Source of the DNA: Bacillota bacterium
Lineage (GTDB): Bacteria > Bacillota > Clostridia > Acetivibrionales > DTU013
Direction of reading: 5' to 3'
Length of the DNA: 10,057 bases
Assembly (NCBI GenBank): GCA_023411715.1
Contig: JAEYOM010000093.1
Location: forward strand, 1-10,057
Made by a program: the position numbers and the translations under genes
In this document: one piece after another, positions 1 through 5,694 of the stretch
Layout of the letters: the number at the start of each line of letters is the position of its first letter
How positions within the stretch are numbered: position 1 is the stretch's first letter
The notes under the pieces: model-generated
Told to the model about the DNA's origin: nothing
Databases searched by the model: none
The model's input: the letters and a program-made list of their open reading frames with translations, nothing else

Positions 1-5
1 CCGCC

Positions 6-599
6 CTATGAACGACGGCTCCCGGAGGTATCTGTCAGGCCTTTCATCACAAACTCGCCTATATACTGCAGGACATCAGGAAAATACTTGAGTCCTACCT
101 CTCCTTTGTGCAGATCCACATTGGTTATGGCCGCGAAAATGGCCATGATCATCCCGGCATCGATATCGTCCCTCATCTTTCCAACTTTCTGCCATTTCTG
201 CACGATCTCAATAAAGCTTTCATAGAGGAAATCCACATGCTCGAGCCCGTTTTCCTCGCGGAAATTCCGTTCGATCCTGTTGAAAACATCTTTGTTATAC
301 CATTCCTTCAATATGGGATTCGAGTTCATTCCCTCATAGTTTGCTGCCAGCATATCCATCATTACTTTTATAGGAACGGCTTCAAGATCCAAAGAATCCA
401 TTATGCTTTTCTTCAGTTTTGCATTTTCCTCCATATAGATTTCCATAAACAGCTTTTCTTTTGAAGGATAGTAAATATAGAATGTCCCGGCCGCCATTCC
501 CGCCATTTTTGTTATCTCAGCTACATTTGTATTTTTGAATCCCTTCGTGCTGAACAGTTCCTTTCCGCATTTCAGGATTTCAGCCTTTTTATCGGTCAA
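6..599 (-). CDS. TetR/AcrR-family transcriptional regulator
   Basis: A 197-residue protein with the normal TetR length and layout. The N-terminal DNA-binding domain covers about residues 5-50. Its helix-turn-helix is near 25-44 (NVAEITKMA, turn, then AAGTFYIYY, followed by the typical PSKEKLF). The rest is the helical ligand and dimer domain, whose ligand cannot be predicted. The start is a TTG: an in-frame TGA lies 11 codons upstream with no ATG or GTG between, and GGGAG sits 9 nt before the TTG. It follows the flavodoxin-like gene on the same strand after a 34-nt gap, so the two are very likely cotranscribed. The promoter of that unit carries a perfect inverted repeat suited to a TetR dimer (1171-1196), so I infer autoregulation plus control of the flavodoxin gene. 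Confidence 0.93.
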   Translation of the reverse strand: MTDKKAEILKCGKELFSTKGFKNTNVAEITKMAGMAAGTFYIYYPSKEKLFMEIYMEENAKLKKSIMDSLDLEAVPIKVMMDMLAANYEGMNSNPILKEWYNKDVFNRIERNFREENGLEHVDFLYESFIEIVQKWQKVGKMRDDIDAGMIMAIFAAITNVDLHKGEVGLKYFPDVLQYIGEFVMKGLTDTSGSRRS

Positions 600-633
600 G
601 TCAGTCTTCTCCCATCTTGCGAATTTCTTTCAT

Positions 634-1113
634 TTATCCTTCGATATCCGCAGCGAATTTTTCGATCTTTTCCTCAGAAAGCCTCGAATAGCCTTCCTTT
701 TTTCCTTTTACCAGCCTGAGAATGAGCTTGGTCATAAAGTCAAGTTTTTCCCAGTAAAGTTCTCCGCCAAAAACCTCACGCGTAAAAGCAGTTTTATATA
801 GTTCTTCAGGAAAAGCCCCGGTAAAAAGAGCATCCGTTTTCCGAGGATCCTGTTCGCCGGCGCACAGGAATAAAGCGAGCCTTTTCTTTTTCAGCACATC
901 AAAATTCTGTCGCATGTAATCAGTCAGTGTCTTCAATGTTTTCCCGATATAGATGGGGCCGCCGATAATTACAATGTCATACAAAGACAGGTCCGGAGCC
1001 TTTTCGTTACCGATGTTCACCGATTCCACCGCGCCCGGCAGCTTTTTTTGAAGCAGCTTAGCCGCTTTTTCAGTGCAACCGTATCTGGTTGCATAAATGA
1101 TTATAAATTTCAC
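634..1113 (-). CDS. Flavodoxin-domain protein (HemG / protoporphyrinogen-oxidase-like)
   Basis: A 159-residue cytoplasmic protein with a flavodoxin fold. The N-terminal strand MKFIIIYATRYGCTEKAAK (1-19) contains the FMN phosphate loop, and YDIVIIGGPIYIGKTLKTL (45-63) is the second FMN-contacting loop. This form is typical of the flavodoxin_5 group, which includes menaquinone-dependent protoporphyrinogen dehydrogenase HemG and many uncharacterised clostridial proteins. No haem-synthesis gene is nearby, so HemG activity is not supported and a general FMN redox role is safer. The start is GTG; AGAAGGTG lies just upstream. It is the first gene of a two-gene unit with the downstream TetR regulator and has a clear promoter with operator. 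Confidence 0.88.
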   Translation of the reverse strand: MKFIIIYATRYGCTEKAAKLLQKKLPGAVESVNIGNEKAPDLSLYDIVIIGGPIYIGKTLKTLTDYMRQNFDVLKKKRLALFLCAGEQDPRKTDALFTGAFPEELYKTAFTREVFGGELYWEKLDFMTKLILRLVKGKKEGYSRLSEEKIEKFAADIEG

Positions 1114-1170
1114 GCTACACCTTCTTCTTTCTATGCTTTACAACATTTAAATTGTTTACTACAGTTAAAT

Positions 1171-1196
1171 TGAATGAATATTTTTCTATTCATTCA
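1171..1196. promoter_or_regulatory. Probable TetR operator (perfect inverted repeat)
   Basis: TGAATGAATA and its exact reverse complement TATTCATTCA are separated by 6 nt (TTTTTC). The repeat begins 1 nt after the -10 box of the flavodoxin/TetR promoter and covers the expected transcription start. Repeats built on TGAATGA/TCATTCA are common operators of TetR-family regulators. Assignment to the TetR protein encoded in this unit is inference from position. Confidence 0.75.
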
Positions 1197-1197
1197 T

Positions 1198-1226
1198 ATT
1201 CTAACATGGCAATGCTTCCACGTCAA
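1198..1226 (-). promoter_or_regulatory. Promoter of the flavodoxin-tetR unit
   Basis: On the minus strand a -35 TTGACG (1221-1226), a 17-nt spacer and a -10 TAGAAT (1198-1203) preceded by TGT, which makes an extended -10. The hexamers match the sigma-A consensus at five positions each. Transcription would start inside the inverted repeat at 1171-1196. Confidence 0.75.
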
Positions 1227-1370
1227 CCATTTTATTCCTAATATAATATAACAATGATTTCCGATCGCAATTTGTAAAGCTAACAGACATTGTTATCCCT
1301 TCCAGCAACATATTGACATAATAAAAGACCATAAATAGTGACAAATTAATTATGTATCTTTATAAATTTA

Positions 1371-1377
1371 AAGGAGG
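1371..1377 (+). promoter_or_regulatory. Strong ribosome binding site for the SH3-domain gene
   Basis: A perfect AAGGAGG lies 7 nt before the ATG at 1385. It fixes the start and suggests high translation. Confidence 0.85.
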
Positions 1378-1384
1378 TTGAGAT

Positions 1385-1936
1385 ATGAAGATATTTAAAA
1401 AGCTTTCAGCACTATGTCTTGTATTGTTAGCAACATTCACATTAAGTATCGCCACACCGGCGGTATCATTCGCTAAAGCCGCTGCCAAGGCCCCTGTCAC
1501 CATGAGGACAGCCACTAAGAAGGCCACTGTCAAAGCAAAGAGGACAGCCGCCAAGAGGACCACTGCCAAAGCAAGGAGGACGGCCGCCAAGAGGACCAAA
1601 GCAAGGATGACAACCGCTAAAAGGACCGCCGCCAAGAGGACAGCTGCCAAGAGGACCACTGCCAAGAGGACAGCTGCCAAGAGGACCACTGCCAAAAGAA
1701 TGACGGCTGCTAAAAGAACCGCCGCTAAAGCAAGACTGACTGCGGTCAAGACCGGCGCGAAGGCCAAAGTTACTGTCAAAGCGCTGAATGTCAGAAGCGG
1801 ACCCGCCAAGACTTACAAGAAGATCGGCACGCTCAGGAAGGGTGCAACTGTTAAAGTCGTTGCTTCAAAGGGAAGTTGGAAGAAAATCCACTATGGTACA
1901 CGTACCGGGTACGTATACTCCAAGGGTCTGAAGTAA
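1385..1936 (+). CDS. Secreted Lys/Arg/Ala/Thr-repeat protein with C-terminal bacterial SH3 domain
   Basis: 183 residues. Residues 1-30 form a signal peptide (MKIFKK, a hydrophobic core, then a likely cut after VSFA). Residues about 38-125 are a low-complexity region of AKRTA / AKRTT units with a very high positive charge and almost no acidic residues. Residues 128-183 form a bacterial SH3 (SH3b/SH3_3) domain: VKALNVRSGPAKTYKKIG, then GATVKV, GSWKKIHYG and GYVYSKGL. SH3b domains usually bind peptidoglycan. The basic tract resembles histone H1-like tails and could bind anionic wall polymers such as teichoic acids, or nucleic acid; its role is not established. This is the only plus-strand gene here. 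It is monocistronic and ends at the hairpin at 1964-1997. DNA repeats in the tract (exact 30-nt tandem at 1631-1690) suggest length variation by slippage. Confidence 0.9.
   Translation: MKIFKKLSALCLVLLATFTLSIATPAVSFAKAAAKAPVTMRTATKKATVKAKRTAAKRTTAKARRTAAKRTKARMTTAKRTAAKRTAAKRTTAKRTAAKRTTAKRMTAAKRTAAKARLTAVKTGAKAKVTVKALNVRSGPAKTYKKIGTLRKGATVKVVASKGSWKKIHYGTRTGYVYSKGLK
1631..1690 (+). repeat. Exact 30-nt tandem repeat inside the SH3-protein gene
   Basis: Two identical 30-nt units run back to back (1631-1660 and 1661-1690). Each consists of two related 15-nt subunits coding for AKRTA and AKRTT. Degenerate copies of the 15-nt unit extend on both sides, roughly 1500-1740. Confidence 0.9.
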
Positions 1937-1951
1937 AGTAGCCAGGTGTTG

Positions 1952-1997
1952 AAAAAAAGCTTGAAACCCCGATATTTTATAAATACCGGGGTTTTTT
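1952..1997. terminator. Probably bidirectional intrinsic terminator between convergent genes
   Basis: AAACCCCG (1964-1971) pairs with CGGGGTTT (1987-1994). After one A/C mismatch the stem continues as TATTT/AAATA. A six-T run (1992-1997) follows on the plus strand, ending the SH3 gene. On the minus strand the hairpin is followed by TTTC and then a seven-T run (the A tract at 1952-1958), so it may also stop the acyltransferase transcript. Confidence 0.85.
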
Positions 1998-2013
1998 GTC
2001 ACTCCGGGGATTT

Positions 2014-3270
2014 TCAGACTGTTGTTTTATGGTCTGCCGGAGAAAAAGGTTTAGCAGGGTTACCCCTCGTATGCACCCTGTCCAGCATGGGCTTTTCAAC
2101 AAATTTGTACGACAGCGCCGCTATCACGTAGGATACTACGAATACGGTCAAAGAGATCAAAGCCCATTGCAACAGATCCATCATGCCGTTGACTTGATAA
2201 TTTTCAACTAACATGCTTCCTATGATATAAATAACAAGGTAATGCCATATATACAGTCCGAACGAGATCTTTGCAGTAAACCTGAAGAAGCGGTTGTCCA
2301 GTATCCTTCCGATTGTGTTGGAATGGGGCGCCGCCGCAAGGACAGCGCCTATGAACAAAGCATACAAAGGGAAGTAATATGGCTGGCTCTGGAAGCCTAA
2401 CGTGAATTCGGGCGCATGCCTCATAAGCCATAACAGAATAAAAGAACAGGATAAAGCGGCATAGCAGATGAAATCGAATCCGCCTTTTTTCTTAAAGTTC
2501 TCTTTAGCAGCCTGACTTTTGAATAATCTGGCCGTAACACCCGAAGCCATGATTCCGACGGTAAAATGTCCAAAAAAGCCTATTGGATTGTAATTGGGCA
2601 TCCAATATTTCGCTCCCCCGAGCATACCAAACTGCCAACCTCGCTGAAAATCGTCAGGCGTGAAAAAAATATGTATCAGGCTGTTCAAAAACGCGATAAA
2701 GACAGCCACCGCCATCCAATATATAAAGGATTTTGAAAAGGTTCTCTTTCCCTTGATTAAGCGGAACATAACATACATGAACAAAGGCATCAGCAAATAG
2801 CAGAAAACTTCAAAGCTGATGGACCAGAACGGGCCGTTTATCTCATTCGGGAAAAAAGTAACGTAATTGAAGCCCGCTGTAAAAGTCAAACCGGATAAAG
2901 CCCTTATCCAAAAAGCTTGTGACGGAATGCCGAATATTAAGACTATGAGGCTGCATACCACAAAGGAAACATAATAACCTGGCATTATCCTTGCTGCGCG
3001 TCTGAGCGCATACTGTTTAATATCTGGGAATAGCGCGTTATAGAAAAATTGCTTCCAGAAAGGATAGGACAGTAGAAATCCGCTCAATACAAAAAATATG
3101 CTGACTCCTGTGTTTCCCAGTAAAAGAAACGAATTTATCTCCCGTATAACAGTCGGCTGCGCTTGCGCCGCAAGCCGCTGGGAAATGTGATGAAGCATTA
3201 CGGCAAGACATGCAAGGGCGCGTATGCCATCAGCCCCACTCAACGCAGCATTCGTTTTTTGTTCTGCCAT
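2014..3270 (-). CDS. Acyltransferase 3 family integral membrane protein (OafA/YrhL type)
   Basis: 418 residues, mostly hydrophobic, with about ten membrane segments. Family hallmarks are visible: GADGIRALACLAVMLHHIS at 12-30 with the catalytic-type His pair, GVSIFFVLSGFLLSYPFW at 55-72, the LRRAARIMPGYYVS arginine motif at 89-102, and GPFWSISFEVFCYLLMP in the middle third. Such proteins transfer acetyl or other acyl groups across the membrane onto surface polysaccharide, peptidoglycan or lipid; the acceptor here is unknown. There is no C-terminal SGNH domain, so it is a transmembrane-only version. The ATG at 3270 is supported by GGAAGG 8 nt upstream. It has its own promoter (3320-3348) and stands alone between two terminators. 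Surface glycopolymer modification is the likely general role. Confidence 0.92.
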   Translation of the reverse strand: MAEQKTNAALSGADGIRALACLAVMLHHISQRLAAQAQPTVIREINSFLLLGNTGVSIFFVLSGFLLSYPFWKQFFYNALFPDIKQYALRRAARIMPGYYVSFVVCSLIVLIFGIPSQAFWIRALSGLTFTAGFNYVTFFPNEINGPFWSISFEVFCYLLMPLFMYVMFRLIKGKRTFSKSFIYWMAVAVFIAFLNSLIHIFFTPDDFQRGWQFGMLGGAKYWMPNYNPIGFFGHFTVGIMASGVTARLFKSQAAKENFKKKGGFDFICYAALSCSFILLWLMRHAPEFTLGFQSQPYYFPLYALFIGAVLAAAPHSNTIGRILDNRFFRFTAKISFGLYIWHYLVIYIIGSMLVENYQVNGMMDLLQWALISLTVFVVSYVIAALSYKFVEKPMLDRVHTRGNPAKPFSPADHKTTV

Positions 3271-3319
3271 CTCGAGTACCTTCCGATCCTAATTATTACA
3301 GTGGAATACATAATGTTAA

Positions 3320-3348
3320 ATTATAGCATAGTATGTGGTTTATGGCAC
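3320..3348 (-). promoter_or_regulatory. Promoter of the acyltransferase gene
   Basis: On the minus strand a -35-like GTGCCA (3343-3348), a 17-nt spacer and a perfect TATAAT (3320-3325) preceded by TGC (extended -10). It lies about 50 nt upstream of the ATG. Confidence 0.7.
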
Positions 3349-3380
3349 TCTTTATATAATAAATTACTCGAAATGCTTTC

Positions 3381-3414
3381 TAAATAAAAAGGAATACTGC
3401 AATTGCAGCATTCC
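3381..3414 (-). terminator. Intrinsic terminator after rubrerythrin
   Basis: GGAATGCTGCAA pairs with TTGCAGTATTCC on the minus strand (3391-3414, one G-U pair), followed by TTTTTATTTA. It lies about 85 nt after the rubrerythrin stop and isolates this unit from the acyltransferase promoter. Confidence 0.8.
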
Positions 3415-3499
3415 CTAATCTGTGTCCGGACTACTTCGTTTTAACACTCATCAGTTACCGGATTCGGCTGATTGCCGAAGCATTATTTCACTGCCGTGC

Positions 3500-4054
3500 C
3501 TACCTGTTGCCGAAATACCTCTCCAATAAACCTTTGAATGCCATTCCGTGCCTTGCTTCGTCCTTGCACATTTCATGCACCGTATCATGGATGGCATCGT
3601 AATTGAGCTGTTTTGCTTTCGTCGCAATGTCCTTCTTACCCTGACATGCACCAAACTCAGCCTCCATCCTCATTTCAAGGTTCTTTTTTGTATCCGCATG
3701 AACGACTTCACCAAGGAGTTCGGCAAATTTGGATGCGTGATCGGCTTCTTCGAAGGCTATCCTTTTATAGGCTTCGGCAATTTCCGGGTATCCTTCCCTG
3801 TCAGCCTGCCGGCTCATGGCAAGATACATTCCGACTTCCGTGCACTCTCCGGTAAAATTGGCCCTGAGACCTTCGAGTATTTCGGGATCTACGCCCTGGG
3901 CAACGCCTATTTTATGTTCGTCAGCCCATTGCAGCGTCCCTTCCTGCTTCTCCACGAATTTGGATTTGGGAGCTTTACACTGAGGGCACTGTTCCGGTGC
4001 TTCGGCCCCGTAATGGACATATCCGCATACTGAACATACAAATTTTTTGATCAT
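3500..4054 (-). CDS. rbr: Reverse rubrerythrin (rubredoxin domain first, then diiron ferritin-like domain)
   Basis: 184 residues. The N-terminal rubredoxin-like iron site is CSVCG (C7, C10) and CPQC (C23, C26). A four-helix diiron domain from about residue 55 follows, with ligand motifs E70, E103-x-x-H106, an Glu near 131-133 and E166-x-x-H169. Domain order is the reverse of classical rubrerythrin, which has rubredoxin last. Such proteins in clostridia reduce hydrogen peroxide (and contribute to oxygen reduction) with electrons from NADH through rubredoxin-type carriers. The start is set by AGGAGG (4060-4065) 5 nt before the ATG; the reading frame stays open upstream to 4138, but that stretch has no sensible protein or RBS. 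The upstream neighbour on the same strand is a tiny membrane protein, and no terminator was seen between them, so they may share the promoter at 4412-4440. Confidence 0.95.
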   Translation of the reverse strand: MIKKFVCSVCGYVHYGAEAPEQCPQCKAPKSKFVEKQEGTLQWADEHKIGVAQGVDPEILEGLRANFTGECTEVGMYLAMSRQADREGYPEIAEAYKRIAFEEADHASKFAELLGEVVHADTKKNLEMRMEAEFGACQGKKDIATKAKQLNYDAIHDTVHEMCKDEARHGMAFKGLLERYFGNR

Positions 4055-4094
4055 AAATACCTCCTGAATGATACGAAAATTGATTACGTTTTGA

Positions 4095-4115
4095 CACAGG
4101 TAATTTACCACTGTG
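4095..4115. repeat. Inverted repeat upstream of rubrerythrin, possible operator
   Basis: CACAG and CTGTG flank a core GGTAA-T-TTACC (4099-4109), giving two overlapping dyads in 21 nt. It lies 40 nt before the rubrerythrin ATG. It does not match the PerR-box pattern, and no T-run follows, so it is more likely a protein site than a terminator. The binding factor is unknown. Confidence 0.4.
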
Positions 4116-4158
4116 CTGAAATTTAAAACAATTTTCATTCAATATTACAGGAACCAAA

Positions 4159-4251
4159 TCATAACATAAATTTTGCAACGATTATCGCAACTATAATCGC
4201 AACCACAAAATAGCACAGTACCGATATGATATATTTTTTAGGATTATCCAT
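4159..4251 (-). CDS. Small single-pass membrane protein, 30 residues
   Basis: A short open frame coding for 30 residues: MDNPKKYI, an uninterrupted hydrophobic stretch of about 19 residues (8-26, rich in Ile, Val and Ala), then KFML. Lysines at both ends of the helix fit a single transmembrane segment. GGGAGG (4260-4265) lies 8 nt before the ATG, a convincing ribosome binding site. It follows a promoter and a structured leader with a terminator, and precedes rubrerythrin. I do not recognise the family. It could be a small regulatory membrane peptide, a subunit of a larger complex or a type I toxin-like peptide; nothing in the sequence decides. Confidence 0.6.
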   Translation of the reverse strand: MDNPKKYIISVLCYFVVAIIVAIIVAKFML

Positions 4252-4300
4252 TTAAACTGCCTCCCTTCGTAAGTAATCCTTTTTTTGTAAAAACGCAAAA

Positions 4301-4405
4301 CAAAAAGGGCAGAAAACTCGTTTATACGAGCTTCCCACCCCAAAAGCCTAATCTCTTGAAAGCGGATCGTCGATCCGCCCAACCGTTAGTAACAAAATTA
4401 AATTT
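4301..4405 (-). ncRNA. Structured leader RNA, candidate riboswitch/attenuator of unknown class
   Basis: The predicted transcript start is near 4405. The first hairpin is GCGGATCG-A-CGATCCGC (4362-4378). A terminator hairpin follows (4307-4340): 15 continuous pairs including wobbles around the loop ATAA, then TTTTTG. The GGGCGGA stretch at 4374-4380 (5' side of the first hairpin) is fully complementary, with one G-U pair, to TCTGCCC at 4307-4313 (3' arm of the terminator). The two folds are mutually exclusive, which is the usual layout of a regulated terminator. Between them lies a G-rich single-stranded segment (about 4335-4361). I tried to match it to known riboswitch classes from memory and could not. 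Confidence 0.5.
4302..4340 (-). terminator. Intrinsic terminator within the leader RNA
   Basis: The arms are GGGTGGGAAGCTCGT and ACGAGTTTTCTGCCC on the minus strand, 15 pairs with several G-U pairs, loop ATAA. A five-T run and a second T-rich stretch follow at once. It lies 51 nt before the small membrane gene's start, so readthrough would decide expression of that gene. Confidence 0.75.
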
Positions 4406-4411
4406 AAGGAT

Positions 4412-4440
4412 AGTATACCATAATATATATTTATTAACAA
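4412..4440 (-). promoter_or_regulatory. Strong promoter of the leader RNA / small protein / rubrerythrin unit
   Basis: -35 TTGTTA (4435-4440), 17-nt spacer and -10 TATACT (4412-4417) with TGG directly before it (extended -10). It lies about 100 nt after the carboxypeptidase stop, so the leader is transcribed independently of that gene. Confidence 0.75.
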
Positions 4441-4460
4441 GCCGCGATATGATCTGCGAA

Positions 4461-4479
4461 AATGAACGGGGTGTTCATT
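4461..4479. repeat. 7-bp inverted repeat after the carboxypeptidase gene
   Basis: AATGAAC-GGGGT-GTTCATT. It lies about 60 nt beyond the carboxypeptidase stop and about 20 nt upstream of the -35 box of the next unit. On the minus strand only TTTTC follows, so it is at best a weak terminator and could be an operator. Confidence 0.35.
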
Positions 4480-4540
4480 ATCAAAAACTGTCGTCATTGT
4501 TATAAAAGGCAGTGTTGTAAATACAGACAAGCTCTTAATC

Positions 4541-5554
4541 TTAATCCAGTTTGTTATAAACAAAGTAAGCATCGCTGATATTATACTGCTCTGTTTCGTG
4601 ATCGCCCCGGGCGCCTGCCGTCACGAGTATGTATTCGCTGCCGTCTTTTTGGGCAAGGCTCGCAAGGCATAGCCCCGCTTCCGCGGTGTAACCGGTCTTG
4701 CCGCCCAATATACTCCCGCCTTCTATCCTGGTATCCTTCATATTTTTAAACATCGTACTGTAAAAGGTGATACCGTCGGGATGCTTGTTCGTCGGAGGCG
4801 TAGAGTAACGTGGAGTGGTGAAGAGTTCCCTGAAAACATCGTTTTTCAGAGCATAACTCAGCAATATGGACAAATCCTTTACCGTCGTATAGTGATCCCC
4901 ATCCTGAAGGCCGGTGGAATTAGTGAAATGCGTATCATTCATACCAAGGTATGAAGCTTTTTTATTCATGAGTTTGACAAATTTCTGCTCCGAACCTGAG
5001 ATATTAGCTGCAAGACCGGTACTACACTCGGCTCCGCTGGGAAGCATCACTCCGTACAGCAGGTCGATCGCACGTACTTTTTCACCCGGCAGATATCCCG
5101 CCATCGACGCGTCGGCTTTGTACAGCTCCTGGAATATGGCGTCCGGAAGCTCGACTTCCTTTTCAAGCTCGTCAAGTTCTTCAATAGCGACCAGCGCCGT
5201 CATGATTTTCGTCAATGATGCGGGGTATATCCTTTGTTCGCTGTTCTTCTGCATCAGGATCGTATTATCCTCCAGCAAGACGAGGATAGCATTCGGGCTG
5301 TTCAAGCCGTCTGCGGACATCAAAACCGCAGGGTCGGCTGCTTCTGTCAGCGACGTGATATTGTGAGCAACGGGGTTGGTCGTTTCTGCCAGCGGGATGA
5401 CCTGCGCCGACGCTTTGCTGCCGGTTTCGGCGGTAAGGTCCTGCTCAATGGGGGAAAAGGTCGTTATATAGGCATAAACCAAAAGAATTACAATAAGCAG
5501 CGACGCCAGAAAAAAATTGATCTTGTGGAAAATGCCTCTTCCATGTCGTGTCAT
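4541..5554 (-). CDS. D-alanyl-D-alanine carboxypeptidase, peptidase S11 (low-molecular-weight PBP type)
   Basis: 337 residues. An N-terminal membrane anchor (about 12-33, uncleaved-looking) is followed by a linker and an extracytoplasmic penicillin-binding domain from about residue 85. The catalytic SxxK motif is S113-L-T-K116 and the KTG motif is K286-T-G288. The region equivalent to SxN reads P-S173-G-A-E, so the usual Asn is replaced by Ala. Other S11 marks are present (LLYGVMLPSG, FVKLMNKKA, LGMNDTHFTN). The enzyme should remove the terminal D-Ala of peptidoglycan pentapeptides, limiting cross-linking. It ends soon after the S11 domain and lacks a typical C-terminal amphipathic anchor, consistent with N-terminal anchoring. 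AAGGAG lies 8 nt before the ATG. It follows the M16 gene by about 140 nt and shares a promoter motif with it. Confidence 0.92.
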   Translation of the reverse strand: MTRHGRGIFHKINFFLASLLIVILLVYAYITTFSPIEQDLTAETGSKASAQVIPLAETTNPVAHNITSLTEAADPAVLMSADGLNSPNAILVLLEDNTILMQKNSEQRIYPASLTKIMTALVAIEELDELEKEVELPDAIFQELYKADASMAGYLPGEKVRAIDLLYGVMLPSGAECSTGLAANISGSEQKFVKLMNKKASYLGMNDTHFTNSTGLQDGDHYTTVKDLSILLSYALKNDVFRELFTTPRYSTPPTNKHPDGITFYSTMFKNMKDTRIEGGSILGGKTGYTAEAGLCLASLAQKDGSEYILVTAGARGDHETEQYNISDAYFVYNKLD

Positions 5555-5561
5555 AAAAACG

Positions 5562-5606
5562 GCTCCTTGTTCTGTGATGGTACTATTTAAGCACAGAATC
5601 AGGAGC
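5562..5606. repeat. Long inverted repeat covering the -10 box and Shine-Dalgarno of the carboxypeptidase gene
   Basis: GCTCCT-TG-TTCTGTG and CACAGAA-TC-AGGAGC are mirror arms around a 15-nt loop. 13 pairs form with one 2-nt internal mismatch. The left arm contains the AGGAGC ribosome binding site (minus strand), and the loop contains the -10-like TTAAAT (5585-5590). On the minus strand the hairpin is followed by CGTTTTT, so in a readthrough transcript from the M16 gene it could act as terminator or hide the RBS. Confidence 0.7.
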
Positions 5607-5650
5607 TGTTTTGGAATTCCAACTTATGAACTTCTTAAGATTTTCTTATT
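5585..5650 (-). promoter_or_regulatory. Regulated promoter of the carboxypeptidase gene with tandem repeats
   Basis: Minus strand: TAAGA-N6-TAAGA-N6-TAAGT (5622-5648), direct repeats with an 11-nt period, the pattern bound by OmpR/PhoB-type regulators. A -10-like TTAAAT preceded by TGC follows 31 nt later (5585-5590). The -35 region is poor, as expected for an activated promoter. The core at 5622-5646 matches the site upstream of the M16 gene at 21 of 25 positions. Binding by the VanR-like regulator is inferred. Confidence 0.6.
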
Positions 5651-5694
5651 TCTACAACTGAAATAAACACGGGTTTAGACAAATAGCTCTACTA

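Noticed and set aside
1338..1366. GTGACA-N17-TATAAA as promoter of the SH3-protein gene
   Set aside because: The -10 ends 4 nt before the Shine-Dalgarno, so the transcript would start inside or after the ribosome binding site. TTGACA at 1313-1318 has no good -10 at the right spacing, so the promoter stays unassigned.
1500..1740. Short regular repeats that might suggest a CRISPR array
   Set aside because: Units are contiguous 15- and 30-nt coding repeats without unique spacers, inside a confident gene.
1360..1809. A 149-codon hydrophobic open frame antisense to the SH3-protein gene, looking like a multi-pass membrane protein
   Set aside because: It is the mirror of the AKRT repeats: complementary codons read as Leu/Val/Ala. 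It has no supported start and the sense frame has a signal peptide, RBS and SH3 domain.
3463..3479. Hairpin TTCGGC/GCCGAA just after the rubrerythrin stop as terminator
   Set aside because: No T-run follows on either strand; the hairpin at 3391-3414 with its T-run is the better terminator.
4055..4138. N-terminal extension of rubrerythrin by 28 residues
   Set aside because: The AGGAGG RBS 5 nt before 4054 and the start of the rubredoxin domain fix the shorter form; the extension covers the likely regulatory region.
4914..5366. Plus-strand open frame of 150 codons inside the carboxypeptidase gene
   Set aside because: Antisense shadow of a gene with clear catalytic motifs; no RBS or recognisable domain.
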